DNA of 35,981 nt from Candidatus Thiosymbion oneisti (GCF_900092655.1 NZ_FLUY01000280.1:1-35981); one strand, 5' to 3'; counted from the first letter of the stretch, positions 18,872 to 26,806 are shown. Program-made: numbers and translations. The notes: a model not told the origin generated them from the letters alone.

Positions 18872-20253
18872 GATTCATCATCCCCCCAGACGATTTCTTC
18901 CTGGATGCGGTTCATATCCTCTATGGTCTTATCGAAACTCCTGGCCTCTATTCCATACTTGCCGTCGATATCGGCCGGAACAAGCGTCGGATATCGACCG
19001 CGCTTTTTTGCGCCATCCGGCTCGATGAGGGCCTCTTCCGCTATGTACACCCGTACTTTTTCAGGGGCGAGCAGCTCCGATGCTCCATAGTGCTCGCGTT
19101 CCGCCAGCGCCTGCAACCGTTCTCCACCCTGATTGAGCATAATCAGGGTATTCAGCTCCTTGATGATGTAGTCACTATGGGTCGTGATGAATACCTTGAT
19201 GCCGAGGTTGACCAGTCTTGCAAAGAGGCGGGCAATCCTTCGTTGATTCTCCGGATGGAGATTCAGCTCCGGCTCGTCGATCATGAGCAGATCGCCTGGT
19301 GCGACTACATGGCGGAGATAGAATCCGATATCCAGGAGTGAACGCACGGCACTGGAGCTCTCATCCATGGTCAGCCTGACGCGCTTGCCCTTTGGAAGGT
19401 AATAGATATCATCGTCTTTTGTTGCCAGGTAGTCACCGCCGATAATGTCAGCAAAGTCATGCAAGATTTCTGTATGGTCTTTTGAAATAAAACTCTCTTT
19501 TTTGGTGAGCCCTTCGAGCCGGCTATTAAATTCAACATTCGACGTGACTGGCAGAGCATAATCTTTATAGGCCCCAAATATTAGATCAACTAGGCTTCCC
19601 TTCTTTTCCATTGAACTCGTTTCTCCAAGCAAGCTACTAAAGTTGAGTTCCTTTCTGAAGATCGCGGCGCCGGTGCGTTCCGCGCTGGCAATGAAAGGAC
19701 GCGGAAAAAGGTGTCCGAAAAGGATATCTTTCAAGGCATCGCTGATGGTCTTGCTAATGACGTCCGGTGGTATTCCGACCTTTTCTTTTTCGACCAGCAG
19801 GGAAATCTTGACTAATTGGGAATCGGCCTTTTTTGCAATGGAAAAGAGTTGCGCTTTCGCGGCCCCCATGGTGCGTTCAAAGGTTTGCTTTGGCTGGATG
19901 TCACTCGGGTCGAGGTCGATAGCAAAATGACTCTCGGAGAAATGCTTATCCGGCGAGGCAAAAATCTGTGGGAGCCGTTTGGTGAACGCCTTGCACCCCT
20001 CTTCCAATATGGCCGCTGCCTTGCCGACGTAGGTGTTCAGATCCAGGTCGATATTGCCTTCACTCAGGAGACGCTGGATATCTTCATTCGGTACTTTAAT
20101 GGAAAGAATATTTCGCCAGAGGAATAGAAATCCGAACAAGGCATAGGTCGCATAGGTCTTGCCAGTATTGTTGTCACCGCAAATAATTGTCAACTTGCCA
20201 AGCGTGAACTCCGCTTGTCTGATGACGCCCAGATTCTTTATTGAAATCTTCAT
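18868..20253 (-). CDS. ABC/RecF-like AAA ATPase of a candidate defence pair
   Basis: 461 aa. Residues 26-33 are the Walker A motif GDNNTGKT in the setting IKNLGVIRQAEFTLGKLTII, typical of SMC/RecF/OLD-type ATP-binding proteins. SAERTG (190-195) is a conserved island of the same ATPases. An ABC-type signature-like ESSSAVRSLLDIG lies at 298-310, Walker B with catalytic Glu at 321-334 (DLLMIDEPELNLHP), and the switch His at 359 (TTHSDYI). The middle (50-290) is the variable helical insertion. No TOPRIM domain is present, so it is not a full OLD nuclease; the nuclease function seems split into the next gene. ATPases of this class with a separate nuclease are common in phage-defence systems such as Septu and PARIS, but the partner here fits neither HNH nor TOPRIM. 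The role is inferred. Confidence 0.8.
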   Translation of the reverse strand: MKISIKNLGVIRQAEFTLGKLTIICGDNNTGKTYATYALFGFLFLWRNILSIKVPNEDIQRLLSEGNIDLDLNTYVGKAAAILEEGCKAFTKRLPQIFASPDKHFSESHFAIDLDPSDIQPKQTFERTMGAAKAQLFSIAKKADSQLVKISLLVEKEKVGIPPDVISKTISDALKDILFGHLFPRPFIASAERTGAAIFRKELNFSSLLGETSSMEKKGSLVDLIFGAYKDYALPVTSNVEFNSRLEGLTKKESFISKDHTEILHDFADIIGGDYLATKDDDIYYLPKGKRVRLTMDESSSAVRSLLDIGFYLRHVVAPGDLLMIDEPELNLHPENQRRIARLFARLVNLGIKVFITTHSDYIIKELNTLIMLNQGGERLQALAEREHYGASELLAPEKVRVYIAEEALIEPDGAKKRGRYPTLVPADIDGKYGIEARSFDKTIEDMNRIQEEIVWGDDES

Positions 20254-20642
20254 ATCGCTTTACTCCTTAAACCTGCATCCGTTTGCCTTCGCGGGCTCCT
20301 TCCGGTCCAATCTTCTGGTGATTGCTGGATCCCCTCTCCCCAACCCCTCTCCCGGAGAAGGTGTCGCAAAAGCCCGTAGGAATGTGGTGAGTGCAGCGAA
20401 CCGCATCGATTTTTCTCACACAAAGCCTCAAAAACACGAAGAATGCCTCTCTGTCGCCGTTGAAATCCGCAAGCTTTTCATCTTAAGACCAGGATACGAC
20501 GCTTCCTATCGCTCCCCTTTTTATCCTTGTATCTCTTTGTGCCTTTGTGTCTCTGTGCGATGTAAAAAACTTTCGCGCCGATTCGCGCGATTCGTAGTTT
20601 TTGTTCCCGGTTTTTGTGCGCAGCTGTACCAGCAACTCCCCA
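20254..20642. repeat. repeat-filled gap between tolA and the ATPase gene
   Basis: 389 bp without a gene. It holds part of the CCCCTCTCCCCAACCCCTCT repeat (20330-20358, half of the palindrome seen whole at 23881-23930), and fragments of host-style repeats such as CACAAAGCCTCAAAAACACG and CTTTGTGCCTTTGTGTCTC. A promoter for the ATPase-nuclease pair should be here, but none stands out. Confidence 0.5.
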
Positions 20643-21650
20643 TCAGGGCTTGAAGTCCAACCTCAGATTCCTGAACTGTCCGAACAACTGCCCGGAGGGT
20701 ACGGGTAGGGGAGAGGCCTTGTAGACAGCGGTCACCACGGAGCGATCGAATGCCGGGTTGCCGCTGCTGCGGATCACCCGCACACCGGCGGGAACCACTT
20801 CCCCGCCCGGGATAAGTCTGACCTCTACCAGGCACGAGAGGTCCCGCCCCATACCCGGCTGACGGACCCAGTTTCGGCGGATACGCTCTCGGATCGCGTT
20901 CGTGTAGACGCCCAACTCGCCGGCGGCTGCTTGTTCCGCCTCCAAGGCTACCAGCAGATCCGCCTCCCGCGCCCGTTGGGCCTCCTCCTTGGCCTTGCGT
21001 TGGGCCTCCTCCTTGGCCTTGCGTTTGGCCTCCGCTTGGCGCTGAGCGGCTTCTTTAGCCTCGCGTTCAGCCTCGGCCCGTTGCCGGGCCTCCTCTTCGG
21101 CCTTGCGTTTGGCCTCCGCTTGGCGCTGAGCGGCTTGCTTGGCCTTGCGTTCGGCTGCGGCCTGTTGCCGGGCCTTCTCCTCGGCCTTACGCTTGGCCTC
21201 CGCTTGGCGCTGAGCGGCTTCCTTGGCCTTGCGTTCGGCTTCGGCCCGTTGCCGGGCCTCCTCTTCGGCCTTGCGCTTGGCCTCCGCTTGGCGTTGAGCG
21301 GCTTCCTTGGCCTTGCGTTCGGCTTCGGCCCGTTGCCGGGCCTTCTCCTCGGCCTTACGCTTGGCCTCCGCTCGGCGCTGAGCGGCTTCCTTGGCCTTAC
21401 GTTCGGCTTCGGCCTGTTGTCGTGCCTCCTCTTCGGCCTTGCGCTTGGCCTCCGTCTGATGTTGGGCCGCGACCTTCGCCTCTACGGCCTCAGTACTGAC
21501 GATGGTGGCTTGTACAACCCGCGGCTCGCTCCGTACCTCATCGAAGGTAGCCAACCAGTCCACACTCACCAGGGTAAACGCCGCCAAGATCAGGTGCAGC
21601 AACAGGGCGGCCCCGAAGGCCCGCGGGTTCCTGCGCAGGATTTGCCACAT
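20643..21650 (-). CDS. tolA: Tol-Pal system protein TolA
   Basis: Energy-coupling protein spanning the periplasm from TolQR to TolB-Pal. 335 aa. One N-terminal membrane anchor (residues 12-32, FGAALLLHLILAAFTLVSV), a long Ala/Lys/Glu/Arg helical arm at about 67-230 made of near-perfect 28-residue repeats, and a C-terminal domain (about 240-335) with the TonB/TolA-type pattern YTNAIRERIRRNWVRQPGMG, LVEVRLIPGGEVVPAGVRVI and SSGNPAFDRSVVTAV. Follows tolR after a 214-bp gap containing a mobile repeat; in most relatives that gap is a few bases. Confidence 0.95.
   Translation of the reverse strand: MWQILRRNPRAFGAALLLHLILAAFTLVSVDWLATFDEVRSEPRVVQATIVSTEAVEAKVAAQHQTEAKRKAEEEARQQAEAERKAKEAAQRRAEAKRKAEEKARQRAEAERKAKEAAQRQAEAKRKAEEEARQRAEAERKAKEAAQRQAEAKRKAEEKARQQAAAERKAKQAAQRQAEAKRKAEEEARQRAEAEREAKEAAQRQAEAKRKAKEEAQRKAKEEAQRAREADLLVALEAEQAAAGELGVYTNAIRERIRRNWVRQPGMGRDLSCLVEVRLIPGGEVVPAGVRVIRSSGNPAFDRSVVTAVYKASPLPVPSGQLFGQFRNLRLDFKP
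20980..21452 (-). repeat. 84-bp tandem repeats within tolA
   Basis: About five and a half copies of a 28-residue unit, AEAKRKAEEEARQRAEAERK followed by AKEAAQRQ, alternating EEEARQRA and EEKARQQA variants. DNA units are nearly identical, so this arm can change length by recombination or slippage and may be mis-assembled in short-read data. Confidence 0.85.
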
Positions 21651-21674
21651 CTCTTAAGTACAGGTGCTCTCAAC

Positions 21675-21856
21675 TACCGATAACAGCGAGCCGGCAGGAT
21701 CCCCACGGAAGATTTGTCCGCAAATAAACGCAAAACGAAACAATCTGCGAGAATCTGCGTAATCTGTGGACAGAAAAGACCGTGTGATCCTTTGCGACCG
21801 ATTTGCGTTCATTGGCGTTCATTTGCGGCAAAAAAATGATTCCCATGTTATCGGTA
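21675..21856. repeat. dispersed intergenic repeat B, copy 3 (with 11-bp terminal inverted repeats)
   Basis: Perfect ends TACCGATAACA (21675-21685) and TGTTATCGGTA (21846-21856). The interior shares GCGTTCATTTGCGGCAAAAA, AATCTGCG and GTGTGATC..TTTGCGA with copies 1 and 2. It sits in the gap between tolR and tolA. These ends suggest a MITE-like unit, though no target duplication is clear. Confidence 0.75.
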
Positions 21857-21864
21857 CTGCTGCA

Positions 21865-22299
21865 CTAGGGCCCGAGGCGTTCCAGCGGGGTTGTGATCAG
21901 ACCGACGCTCGGAGCCCCCGCGGTCTGGGCCAGCACCATGGCCTCCACCACGCGCCCATAGTCCACGGCGGCGTCGCCCCTGATCATGATGGGTACCCTG
22001 GGGTTGTGCTTGAGCACCGTACTGACCCGGGCCAGTAGGGTCTCTCGATCCACCGGCCGGTTCTTGGCCTCACCCACATCCAGGTAGAGGTCCCCGAACT
22101 GATCCACGGTGATGATGACCGGCTCCGAGGTCTCTTCGGAGATGACCTCGGCGTCTGCCTGGGGCAGGTCGACCTTGACCCCCTGGGTAATCAGGGGCGC
22201 AGTCACCATGAAGATCACCAGCAACACCAACATCACGTCGATGTAGGGCACGACGTTGATCTCGGACATGAACCGGCGGTGCAGGCGCGACCTTCGCAT
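21865..22299 (-). CDS. tolR: Tol-Pal system protein TolR
   Basis: Stator partner of TolQ, ExbD family. With a start at 22299 the protein has 144 aa, like E. coli TolR (142). MSEINVVPYIDVMLVLLVIF gives the SEIN motif and the membrane Asp that carries protons; the periplasmic part is VKVDLPQADAEV ... VPIMIRGDAAVDYGRVVEAM. GGGAG lies seven bases before ATG 22299; an in-frame ATG at 22314 adds five residues and cannot be excluded. The frame extending to 22566 runs into tolQ and is rejected. 32-bp gap to tolQ. Confidence 0.94.
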   Translation of the reverse strand: MRRSRLHRRFMSEINVVPYIDVMLVLLVIFMVTAPLITQGVKVDLPQADAEVISEETSEPVIITVDQFGDLYLDVGEAKNRPVDRETLLARVSTVLKHNPRVPIMIRGDAAVDYGRVVEAMVLAQTAGAPSVGLITTPLERLGP

Positions 22300-22331
22300 C
22301 CGGAGCGCTCCCATTCGTCCCGTAGGTCCCT

Positions 22332-23006
22332 TCAGCCCCGCCCCTGGCGTTGCAGTAGAGTCGAGAACTCTTCCATGAATTCCTGGTAGCGGTTGTTCAG
22401 CCGCTCCACCTGGTTGGCATAGCGGTTGTATGCGACCACCGCCGGGATGGCGGCGAACAGCCCGATGGCGGTTGCCACCAGGGCCTCGGAGATGCCCGGC
22501 GCCACCAGGGCCAGGGTCGCCTGCTTGACGTTTCCTAGGGCATGGAATGCATGCATGATGCCCCACACGGTACCGAACAGGCCCACATAAGGGCTGGTGG
22601 AGCCTACGGTAGCAAGGAAGGGCAGATTGACCTCCAGGCGGTCCATCTCGCGGCTCAGGGCGACCCGCATGGAGCGCTCGGTGCCCTGGAGGACGGCCAT
22701 GAGATCCCCATTGTCGCCCTTGCGCAAGCGCATGTACTCCTTGAAGCCGGCCCGGAAGATGGCGGCCGACCCACTCACGCCCCGCGGGTCCCGCTCCAGG
22801 TCTCGGTAAAGGGCGCCGAGGTCGCCGCCGGACCAGAAGCGTTGCTCGAAATCGTCCGTGATCTGCCGCGCCCGCTTCAGGACCCGGGCGCGGTCGAAGA
22901 TCATGGTCCAGGAGATAATCGAGGCCAACACCAGGGTCGCGAGCACCAATTGCACCACGACGCTGGCGTTGAGTACTAGGTCGAGCAGGGAGAGCTCAGC
23001 ATACAT
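22332..23006 (-). CDS. tolQ: Tol-Pal system proton channel subunit TolQ
   Basis: Inner-membrane motor protein of the ExbB/TolQ family. 224 aa with three membrane segments: about 13-36 (ASVVVQLVLATLVLASIISW), about 130-155 (FLATVGSTSPYVGLFGTVWGIM, carrying the conserved Thr/Ser of the proton path), and about 170-195 (ALVATAIGLFAAIPAVVAYN). Together with TolR it converts the proton gradient into TolA movement. Overlaps the end of ybgC by 11 bases, so the two are coupled. Confidence 0.96.
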   Translation of the reverse strand: MYAELSLLDLVLNASVVVQLVLATLVLASIISWTMIFDRARVLKRARQITDDFEQRFWSGGDLGALYRDLERDPRGVSGSAAIFRAGFKEYMRLRKGDNGDLMAVLQGTERSMRVALSREMDRLEVNLPFLATVGSTSPYVGLFGTVWGIMHAFHALGNVKQATLALVAPGISEALVATAIGLFAAIPAVVAYNRYANQVERLNNRYQEFMEEFSTLLQRQGRG

Positions 23007-23463
23007 CGGCGATCTCCGCCAGCAGCCGTTCCGGTAGGCGAGTGGGACGCAGAGTCTTTTCGTCTATACAGGCAACCTTTATCCGACCCCGGCAGCAGAG
23101 GGTGGCGTCTGCCGTGCGGCGTATCTCCTGCACGAAATCCATGCTTGCCTTGCCGCCGGCACGGAGGTCGACGGTGACCGTCAGCAGGTCGTTGAACACT
23201 GCCGGGCGTAGGTACGCGATTTCCGCGTGTCGCACGACGAACAGCAGACCCTCGCGCAGCCGCAGTGCGTCCAGCTCGAAGTCCAGGCTGCGTAGCCATT
23301 CGGTGCGCGCTCGCTCCATGAACCTAAGGAAGTTGGCATAATAGACCGTACCACCGACGTCCGTGTCATCGTAGTAGACCCGCACCGGCAGGGAAAATCT
23401 CGGCTCGCCTTCGTTACTCGACACAGCACACCTGGAAAATTTGAAAAAACCCGATAGGGGCAT
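22996..23463 (-). CDS. ybgC: Tol-Pal-associated acyl-CoA thioesterase YbgC
   Basis: 155-aa hotdog-fold thioesterase, first gene of the Tol-Pal operon. The family active-site block is VRVYYDDTDVGGTVYYANFL (catalytic Asp in DTD) followed by RFMERARTEWLR. The rest (YLRPAVFNDLLTVTVDLRAG, DATLCCRGRIKVACID) fits the fold. The N-terminus has an additional ~20 residues before the conserved strand; ATG 23463 has GGAGGAG about 12 bases upstream. It hydrolyses short acyl thioesters and may act in phospholipid metabolism. Confidence 0.93.
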   Translation of the reverse strand: MPLSGFFKFSRCAVSSNEGEPRFSLPVRVYYDDTDVGGTVYYANFLRFMERARTEWLRSLDFELDALRLREGLLFVVRHAEIAYLRPAVFNDLLTVTVDLRAGGKASMDFVQEIRRTADATLCCRGRIKVACIDEKTLRPTRLPERLLAEIADVC

Positions 23464-23612
23464 CTTATCTGGACTCCTCCGCGTTGCAAGGGGATCTGTC
23501 GTGTTATAGGGTTGAGGCGGGTGGAGTCGCTTATCCCACGCGGACCACGTGAAGTTTTCAAGCTGCCTTTTTGAGAGATTGCCTAAGAACCAACGCTTTG
23601 ATCGATATATTC

Positions 23613-23675
23613 GTAGGGAACGGCCTCCGTGCCGTTCCGCAAACTGTTCGGAACGCCACGGAGGGCGTTCCCTAC
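23613..23675. repeat. hairpin repeat of GTAGGGAACG type
   Basis: Arms at 23613-23639 and 23649-23675, 27 bp with two mismatches and a nine-base loop. It lies between the divergent ybgC and rpoN. Part of a 578-bp gap (23464-24041) with no gene; the rest holds a second palindrome (23881-23930) and a 23940-23990 string typical of dispersed repeats (TCGTGTCCATTCGTGTTCAT). Confidence 0.8.
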
Positions 23676-23880
23676 AGCAAAATCATGCGAAATGGGGTAG
23701 TAGAGTTAGCTTTCAACCCGTCCGGCCGGATAGAAGACAAGGCTACATCGTGAAAAATCAATGGGCTGGTTTTTAGACGACCTCTGAAAGAAGGTATTAG
23801 ACTCCCTTAGAGTAACCGGCATCTTTACCAATGAGTCGAGTCTGTGCATTGCGCAAAAGGGAGGGATTCCCCGTTTTGAT

Positions 23881-23930
23881 CCCCTCTCCCCAACCCCTCT
23901 CCCGGCGGGAGAGGGGCTTGGGGAGAGGGG
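23881..23930. repeat. 50-bp palindromic repeat (CCCCTCTCCCC type) upstream of rpoN
   Basis: Left arm CCCCTCTCCCCAACCCCTCT with CCC, right arm its near-perfect inverse. Partial copies occur at 10431-10460 and 20330-20358. It lies about 110 bp before rpoN and would form a strong hairpin in any transcript entering from upstream. Confidence 0.85.
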
Positions 23931-24041
23931 CTTTCGGGTCTGTGGAAATATTCGTGTCCATTCGTGTTCATCCGTGGTTCTTGTCAACCGCGATTCCGCA
24001 TCAATGGTCTGAAGCGAAGCCTCGCTAGGTCTGAATCCCCG

Positions 24042-25511
24042 ATGAAGCAGTCGCTTCAGTTCCGGCTCGGTCAGCAGCTGACCATGACCCCGCAATTGCA
24101 GCAGGCAATTCGCCTGCTGCAGCTGTCGACCTCGGATCTTCGGCAAGAGATACAGGAGGCCTTGGATTCCAACCTGATGTTGGAGAATACTGAGGAGGTG
24201 GAGTGCCTTAATGGATCCGGTCACCTCCGGTCGATGGACGCGACCCTGGAGACGGCAGGCGTCGCTGCCGATTCGGAGCAGGAGATACAACCCGAGAGCA
24301 TGCCGATCCCCGATGAGCTGCCGGTCGATGTGGAGTGGACCGATCATTACGACAGCGATCTGCCGAGCCGAGGGGCAAGGGCACAAGCGACCAACGAGAT
24401 CGATATCTTCGCTCGGCACAGCAAGGCGCCGACCCTCCGAGACCACCTGCACTGGCAGCTCAACCTGAGCCGGTTGGATGCAGCGAGTCTGGCCATCGCC
24501 ACCGCCATCGTCGATGCCATCAACGAGGATGGTTATTTCACCGCGACGCCGGAGGAGCTCCTCGCCACCTTTGACGCTGTGGACCTGACGCCGGAGGAGA
24601 TCGAAATCATACTCCATCGGGTCCAGTCCCTGGACCCGCCCGGGGTGGGGGCGCGCGACCTGCGCGAGTGTCTGCTGATCCAGCTGCGCCACCTCCCGGA
24701 AGGGACCAGGATGCGCGGTCCGGCCATCGAGGTCTGCGACCGCTACTTCGAGGCCCTGGCGAAGAACGACATGGAGCAAATCCGGCGCGCGTTGCGACTG
24801 TCCGCCCGAGCTATGGACGAGATCACCGATCTGATCCGTTCTCTACACCCACGGCCGGGGACCTTGATTGCGGACCTCGAGCCCCAGTACCTTGTCCCTG
24901 ACGTCATCGTGCGGAAGCGGAAAACTGCCTGGGTCGTCGAGCTGAATCCGGAAACGGCACCTAAACTTAGAGTGAATCCGGATTATGCCAAGCTGGTCCG
25001 ACGCGCCGACCGGAGCCAAGACAACCAGTGTCTCAAGAGCCACCTGCAAGAGGCGCGCTGGTTCATCAACAGCCTGGCCAGCCGCAACGATACTGTGTTG
25101 AAAGTGGCCTCCAAGATTGTGGAACTGCAACGGGACTTTCTCGAATACGGCGAAGAGGCGATGAAGCCCATGGTACTGCGTGACGTCGCCGAGGCACTGG
25201 AGCTGCACGAGTCCACCATCTCTCGGGTGACGACCAACAAGTACATGGGTACCCCCAGGGGTACGTTCGAGTTCAAGTATTTTTTCTCGAGCCACCTGAG
25301 CACGGACTCCGGCGGTGAATGTTCATCGACGGCGGTTCGCGCCTGCATCCGCAAGCTGGTTGCCGTGGAGGATCCACACCATCCGCTGAGCGACAACAAG
25401 ATCGCGACGGTCCTGGCCGAACAAGGCATCAAGGTGGCGAGGCGGACGGTCGCCAAGTATCGGGAGGGTATGGGGGTTCCGTCCTCGAACGAGCGCAGAC
25501 GTCCGGGTTGA
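24042..25511 (+). CDS. rpoN: RNA polymerase sigma-54 factor RpoN
   Basis: Enhancer-dependent sigma factor. 489 aa from ATG 24042 (MKQSLQFRLGQQLTMTPQLQ), which is the proper sigma-54 N-terminus: the Gln/Leu-rich activator-interacting region, residues 1-50. The acidic linker (about 60-120) precedes the core-binding domain (DLTPEEIEIILHRVQSLDPP, GVGARDLRECL), the HTH for the -12 element (LHESTISRVTTNKYMGTPRG) and the RpoN box ARRTVAKYREGMGVPSS that reads the -24 element. The upstream frame to 23964 is repeat-derived. In enteric bacteria lptB precedes rpoN; here the upstream 578 bp are repeats, so the promoter must be local. The downstream order hpf-ptsN-rapZ-npr is standard. Confidence 0.97.
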   Translation: MKQSLQFRLGQQLTMTPQLQQAIRLLQLSTSDLRQEIQEALDSNLMLENTEEVECLNGSGHLRSMDATLETAGVAADSEQEIQPESMPIPDELPVDVEWTDHYDSDLPSRGARAQATNEIDIFARHSKAPTLRDHLHWQLNLSRLDAASLAIATAIVDAINEDGYFTATPEELLATFDAVDLTPEEIEIILHRVQSLDPPGVGARDLRECLLIQLRHLPEGTRMRGPAIEVCDRYFEALAKNDMEQIRRALRLSARAMDEITDLIRSLHPRPGTLIADLEPQYLVPDVIVRKRKTAWVVELNPETAPKLRVNPDYAKLVRRADRSQDNQCLKSHLQEARWFINSLASRNDTVLKVASKIVELQRDFLEYGEEAMKPMVLRDVAEALELHESTISRVTTNKYMGTPRGTFEFKYFFSSHLSTDSGGECSSTAVRACIRKLVAVEDPHHPLSDNKIATVLAEQGIKVARRTVAKYREGMGVPSSNERRRPG

Positions 25512-25569
25512 CGAGGAGCCTCGAGGCCGTGAAGTCTGCGCAAGGGATTGCGGAGGATTAAAGATTTCA

Positions 25570-25722
25570 GAGCCGGTCTGGCTTACGCGTTCGTAGCGAG
25601 GGGTCGAGGCAGATTTTGCGCTCGATTGAGGCGAAAGCTTAAGTCTATTTAACGAACTCGAGCGGGAAATCTGACCGACCGCCTCGATTCCACAGGAGAA
25701 CAGCCGTATGCCAGACAGGCGC
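25570..25722. mobile_element. MITE-like element, copy 3 (153 bp)
   Basis: Ends GAGCCGGTCTGGCTTACG and CGTATGCCAGACAGGCGC, flanked by TCA at 25567-25569 and 25723-25725. It is inserted between rpoN and hpf, ending 57 bp before the hpf start. Interior shares GTAGCGAGGGGTCGAGG, CGCTCGATTGAGGCG and GCGGGAAATCTGACCG with the other copies. Confidence 0.8.
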
Positions 25723-25779
25723 TCACGTCCGCCGCCGGGAGCCGTCTGGCGCTACTTCGGAAACTTCAGGAGTCATACG

Positions 25780-26112
25780 ATGCAAATCAACCTGACGGGT
25801 CACCATGTCGATGTCACGGACTCCCTCAAGGGTTATGTGGAGACCAAGTTCGAACGCCTGGCGCGACACTTTGACCACGTCCTCGACATCCATGTCATCC
25901 TCAGTGTGGAGAAGCTGCGCCAAAAGGCGGAGGCCACATTGCACGTCAACGGCGCCAAGGTCTTCGCGGACTCGGTCCACGAGGATATGTACGCAGCGAT
26001 CGATGGGCTCATCGATAAGCTCAATCGTCAGGTCCTGAAGCACAAAGAGAAGAGGCGCGATCACCGGGGCAACGGCCATCGGGCCCTCGACCAGGACCCG
26101 GAACGGGTCTGA
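25780..26112 (+). CDS. hpf: ribosome hibernation promoting factor (short HPF)
   Basis: 110 aa, the short class. Binds the 30S decoding region and helps ribosomes dimerise in stationary phase. Sequence features: MQINLTGHHVDVTDSLKGYV, then KFERLARHFDHVLDIHVILS, VNGAKVFADSVHEDMYAAID and the basic tail LNRQVLKHKEKRRDH. ATG 25780 is preceded by CAGGAG about nine bases upstream; the frame from 25708 begins inside the MITE. The element just upstream could alter coupling to rpoN. Confidence 0.95.
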   Translation: MQINLTGHHVDVTDSLKGYVETKFERLARHFDHVLDIHVILSVEKLRQKAEATLHVNGAKVFADSVHEDMYAAIDGLIDKLNRQVLKHKEKRRDHRGNGHRALDQDPERV

Positions 26113-26217
26113 ATGCCTTGCCTGCGGACCCCCTGGATACACCTCGTCGTCCGCAACCCCTGGCTAGGGCAGGTTTATCGAACCACTTCATCACCTACCC
26201 ATCGGGAGCAGCATTCG

Positions 26218-26688
26218 ATGTTTCCTCCCCACCTCATCGTTGCCGACCGCATCGGCAATGACCTGGAGCTGAGCAGCAAAAAGCGTCTCTTGGAGAGGCT
26301 CGGCATGCTGCTCGCCAGCATCGACCCGGATTTAAGTCCGGAAGGCGTGTTCGGGCGTCTGTGCGAGCGCGAACGTCTCGGCAGCACCGGGCTCGGTCAT
26401 GGGGTTGCCCTACCCCACGCCCGTATGCAGGAAGTAACCGAAGCCGTCGGTGCCTTCGTCCAGCTCCGGAAGGGGGTCGCCTTCGACGCCCTCGACAACG
26501 GACCGGTTGATCTGGCCTTCGGGTTGTTGGTACCCGAGTCAGTCACCGAGCTGCACCTGCAGCTGCTCGCGCAGTTGGCATCTATGTTCAAGGATCCACG
26601 GCTGCGCCAGGACCTGCGCCGGGCTACCTCGGCGGAGCAGATCCTTGCGCTCTTGGAAGGCCAGGAACAGGATCTCCGGAATCAATGA
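26218..26688 (+). CDS. ptsN: PTS IIA-like nitrogen regulatory protein PtsN (EIIA-Ntr)
   Basis: Terminal phosphate acceptor of the nitrogen PTS; regulates potassium transport and stress responses in enteric bacteria. 156 aa from ATG 26218. Phosphorylated His is H67 in GLGHGVALPHARM, matching H73 of the E. coli protein; the family core continues GAFVQLRKGVAFDALDNGPV and VFGLLVPES-like LAFGLLVPES. A GGGAG lies about ten bases before the ATG; the frame extended to 26113 is unneeded. 105 bp after hpf, 118 bp before rapZ; no hprK lies between. Confidence 0.94.
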   Translation: MFPPHLIVADRIGNDLELSSKKRLLERLGMLLASIDPDLSPEGVFGRLCERERLGSTGLGHGVALPHARMQEVTEAVGAFVQLRKGVAFDALDNGPVDLAFGLLVPESVTELHLQLLAQLASMFKDPRLRQDLRRATSAEQILALLEGQEQDLRNQ

Positions 26689-26806
26689 CCCAAGTCCAAC
26701 CCCTCCAAAGACCTGATGGATCGACTCAACCCGCGGTTCAGTCGCACCGGCTGCCGGGACAGCCCGTAACCACAGGACCCGTGCGCGGAGTGGCGGTAAG
26801 TCTGAG

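Noticed and set aside
18868-20253. OLD-family nuclease or PARIS AriA with certainty
   Set aside because: No TOPRIM domain in this protein and no TOPRIM in its partner; only the general ATPase class is supported.
20980-21452. CRISPR-like periodic array
   Set aside because: Units are contiguous 84-bp coding repeats without unique spacers, explained by TolA.
20931-21683. 250-aa Leu/Gly-rich repeat protein on the plus strand
   Set aside because: Mirror of the TolA Ala/Lys/Glu repeats read in antisense; no start region or family match.
23881-23930. Rho-independent terminator upstream of rpoN
   Set aside because: The palindrome is strong but has no T-run on either strand, and partial copies occur in other intergenic gaps, so it is better called a dispersed repeat.
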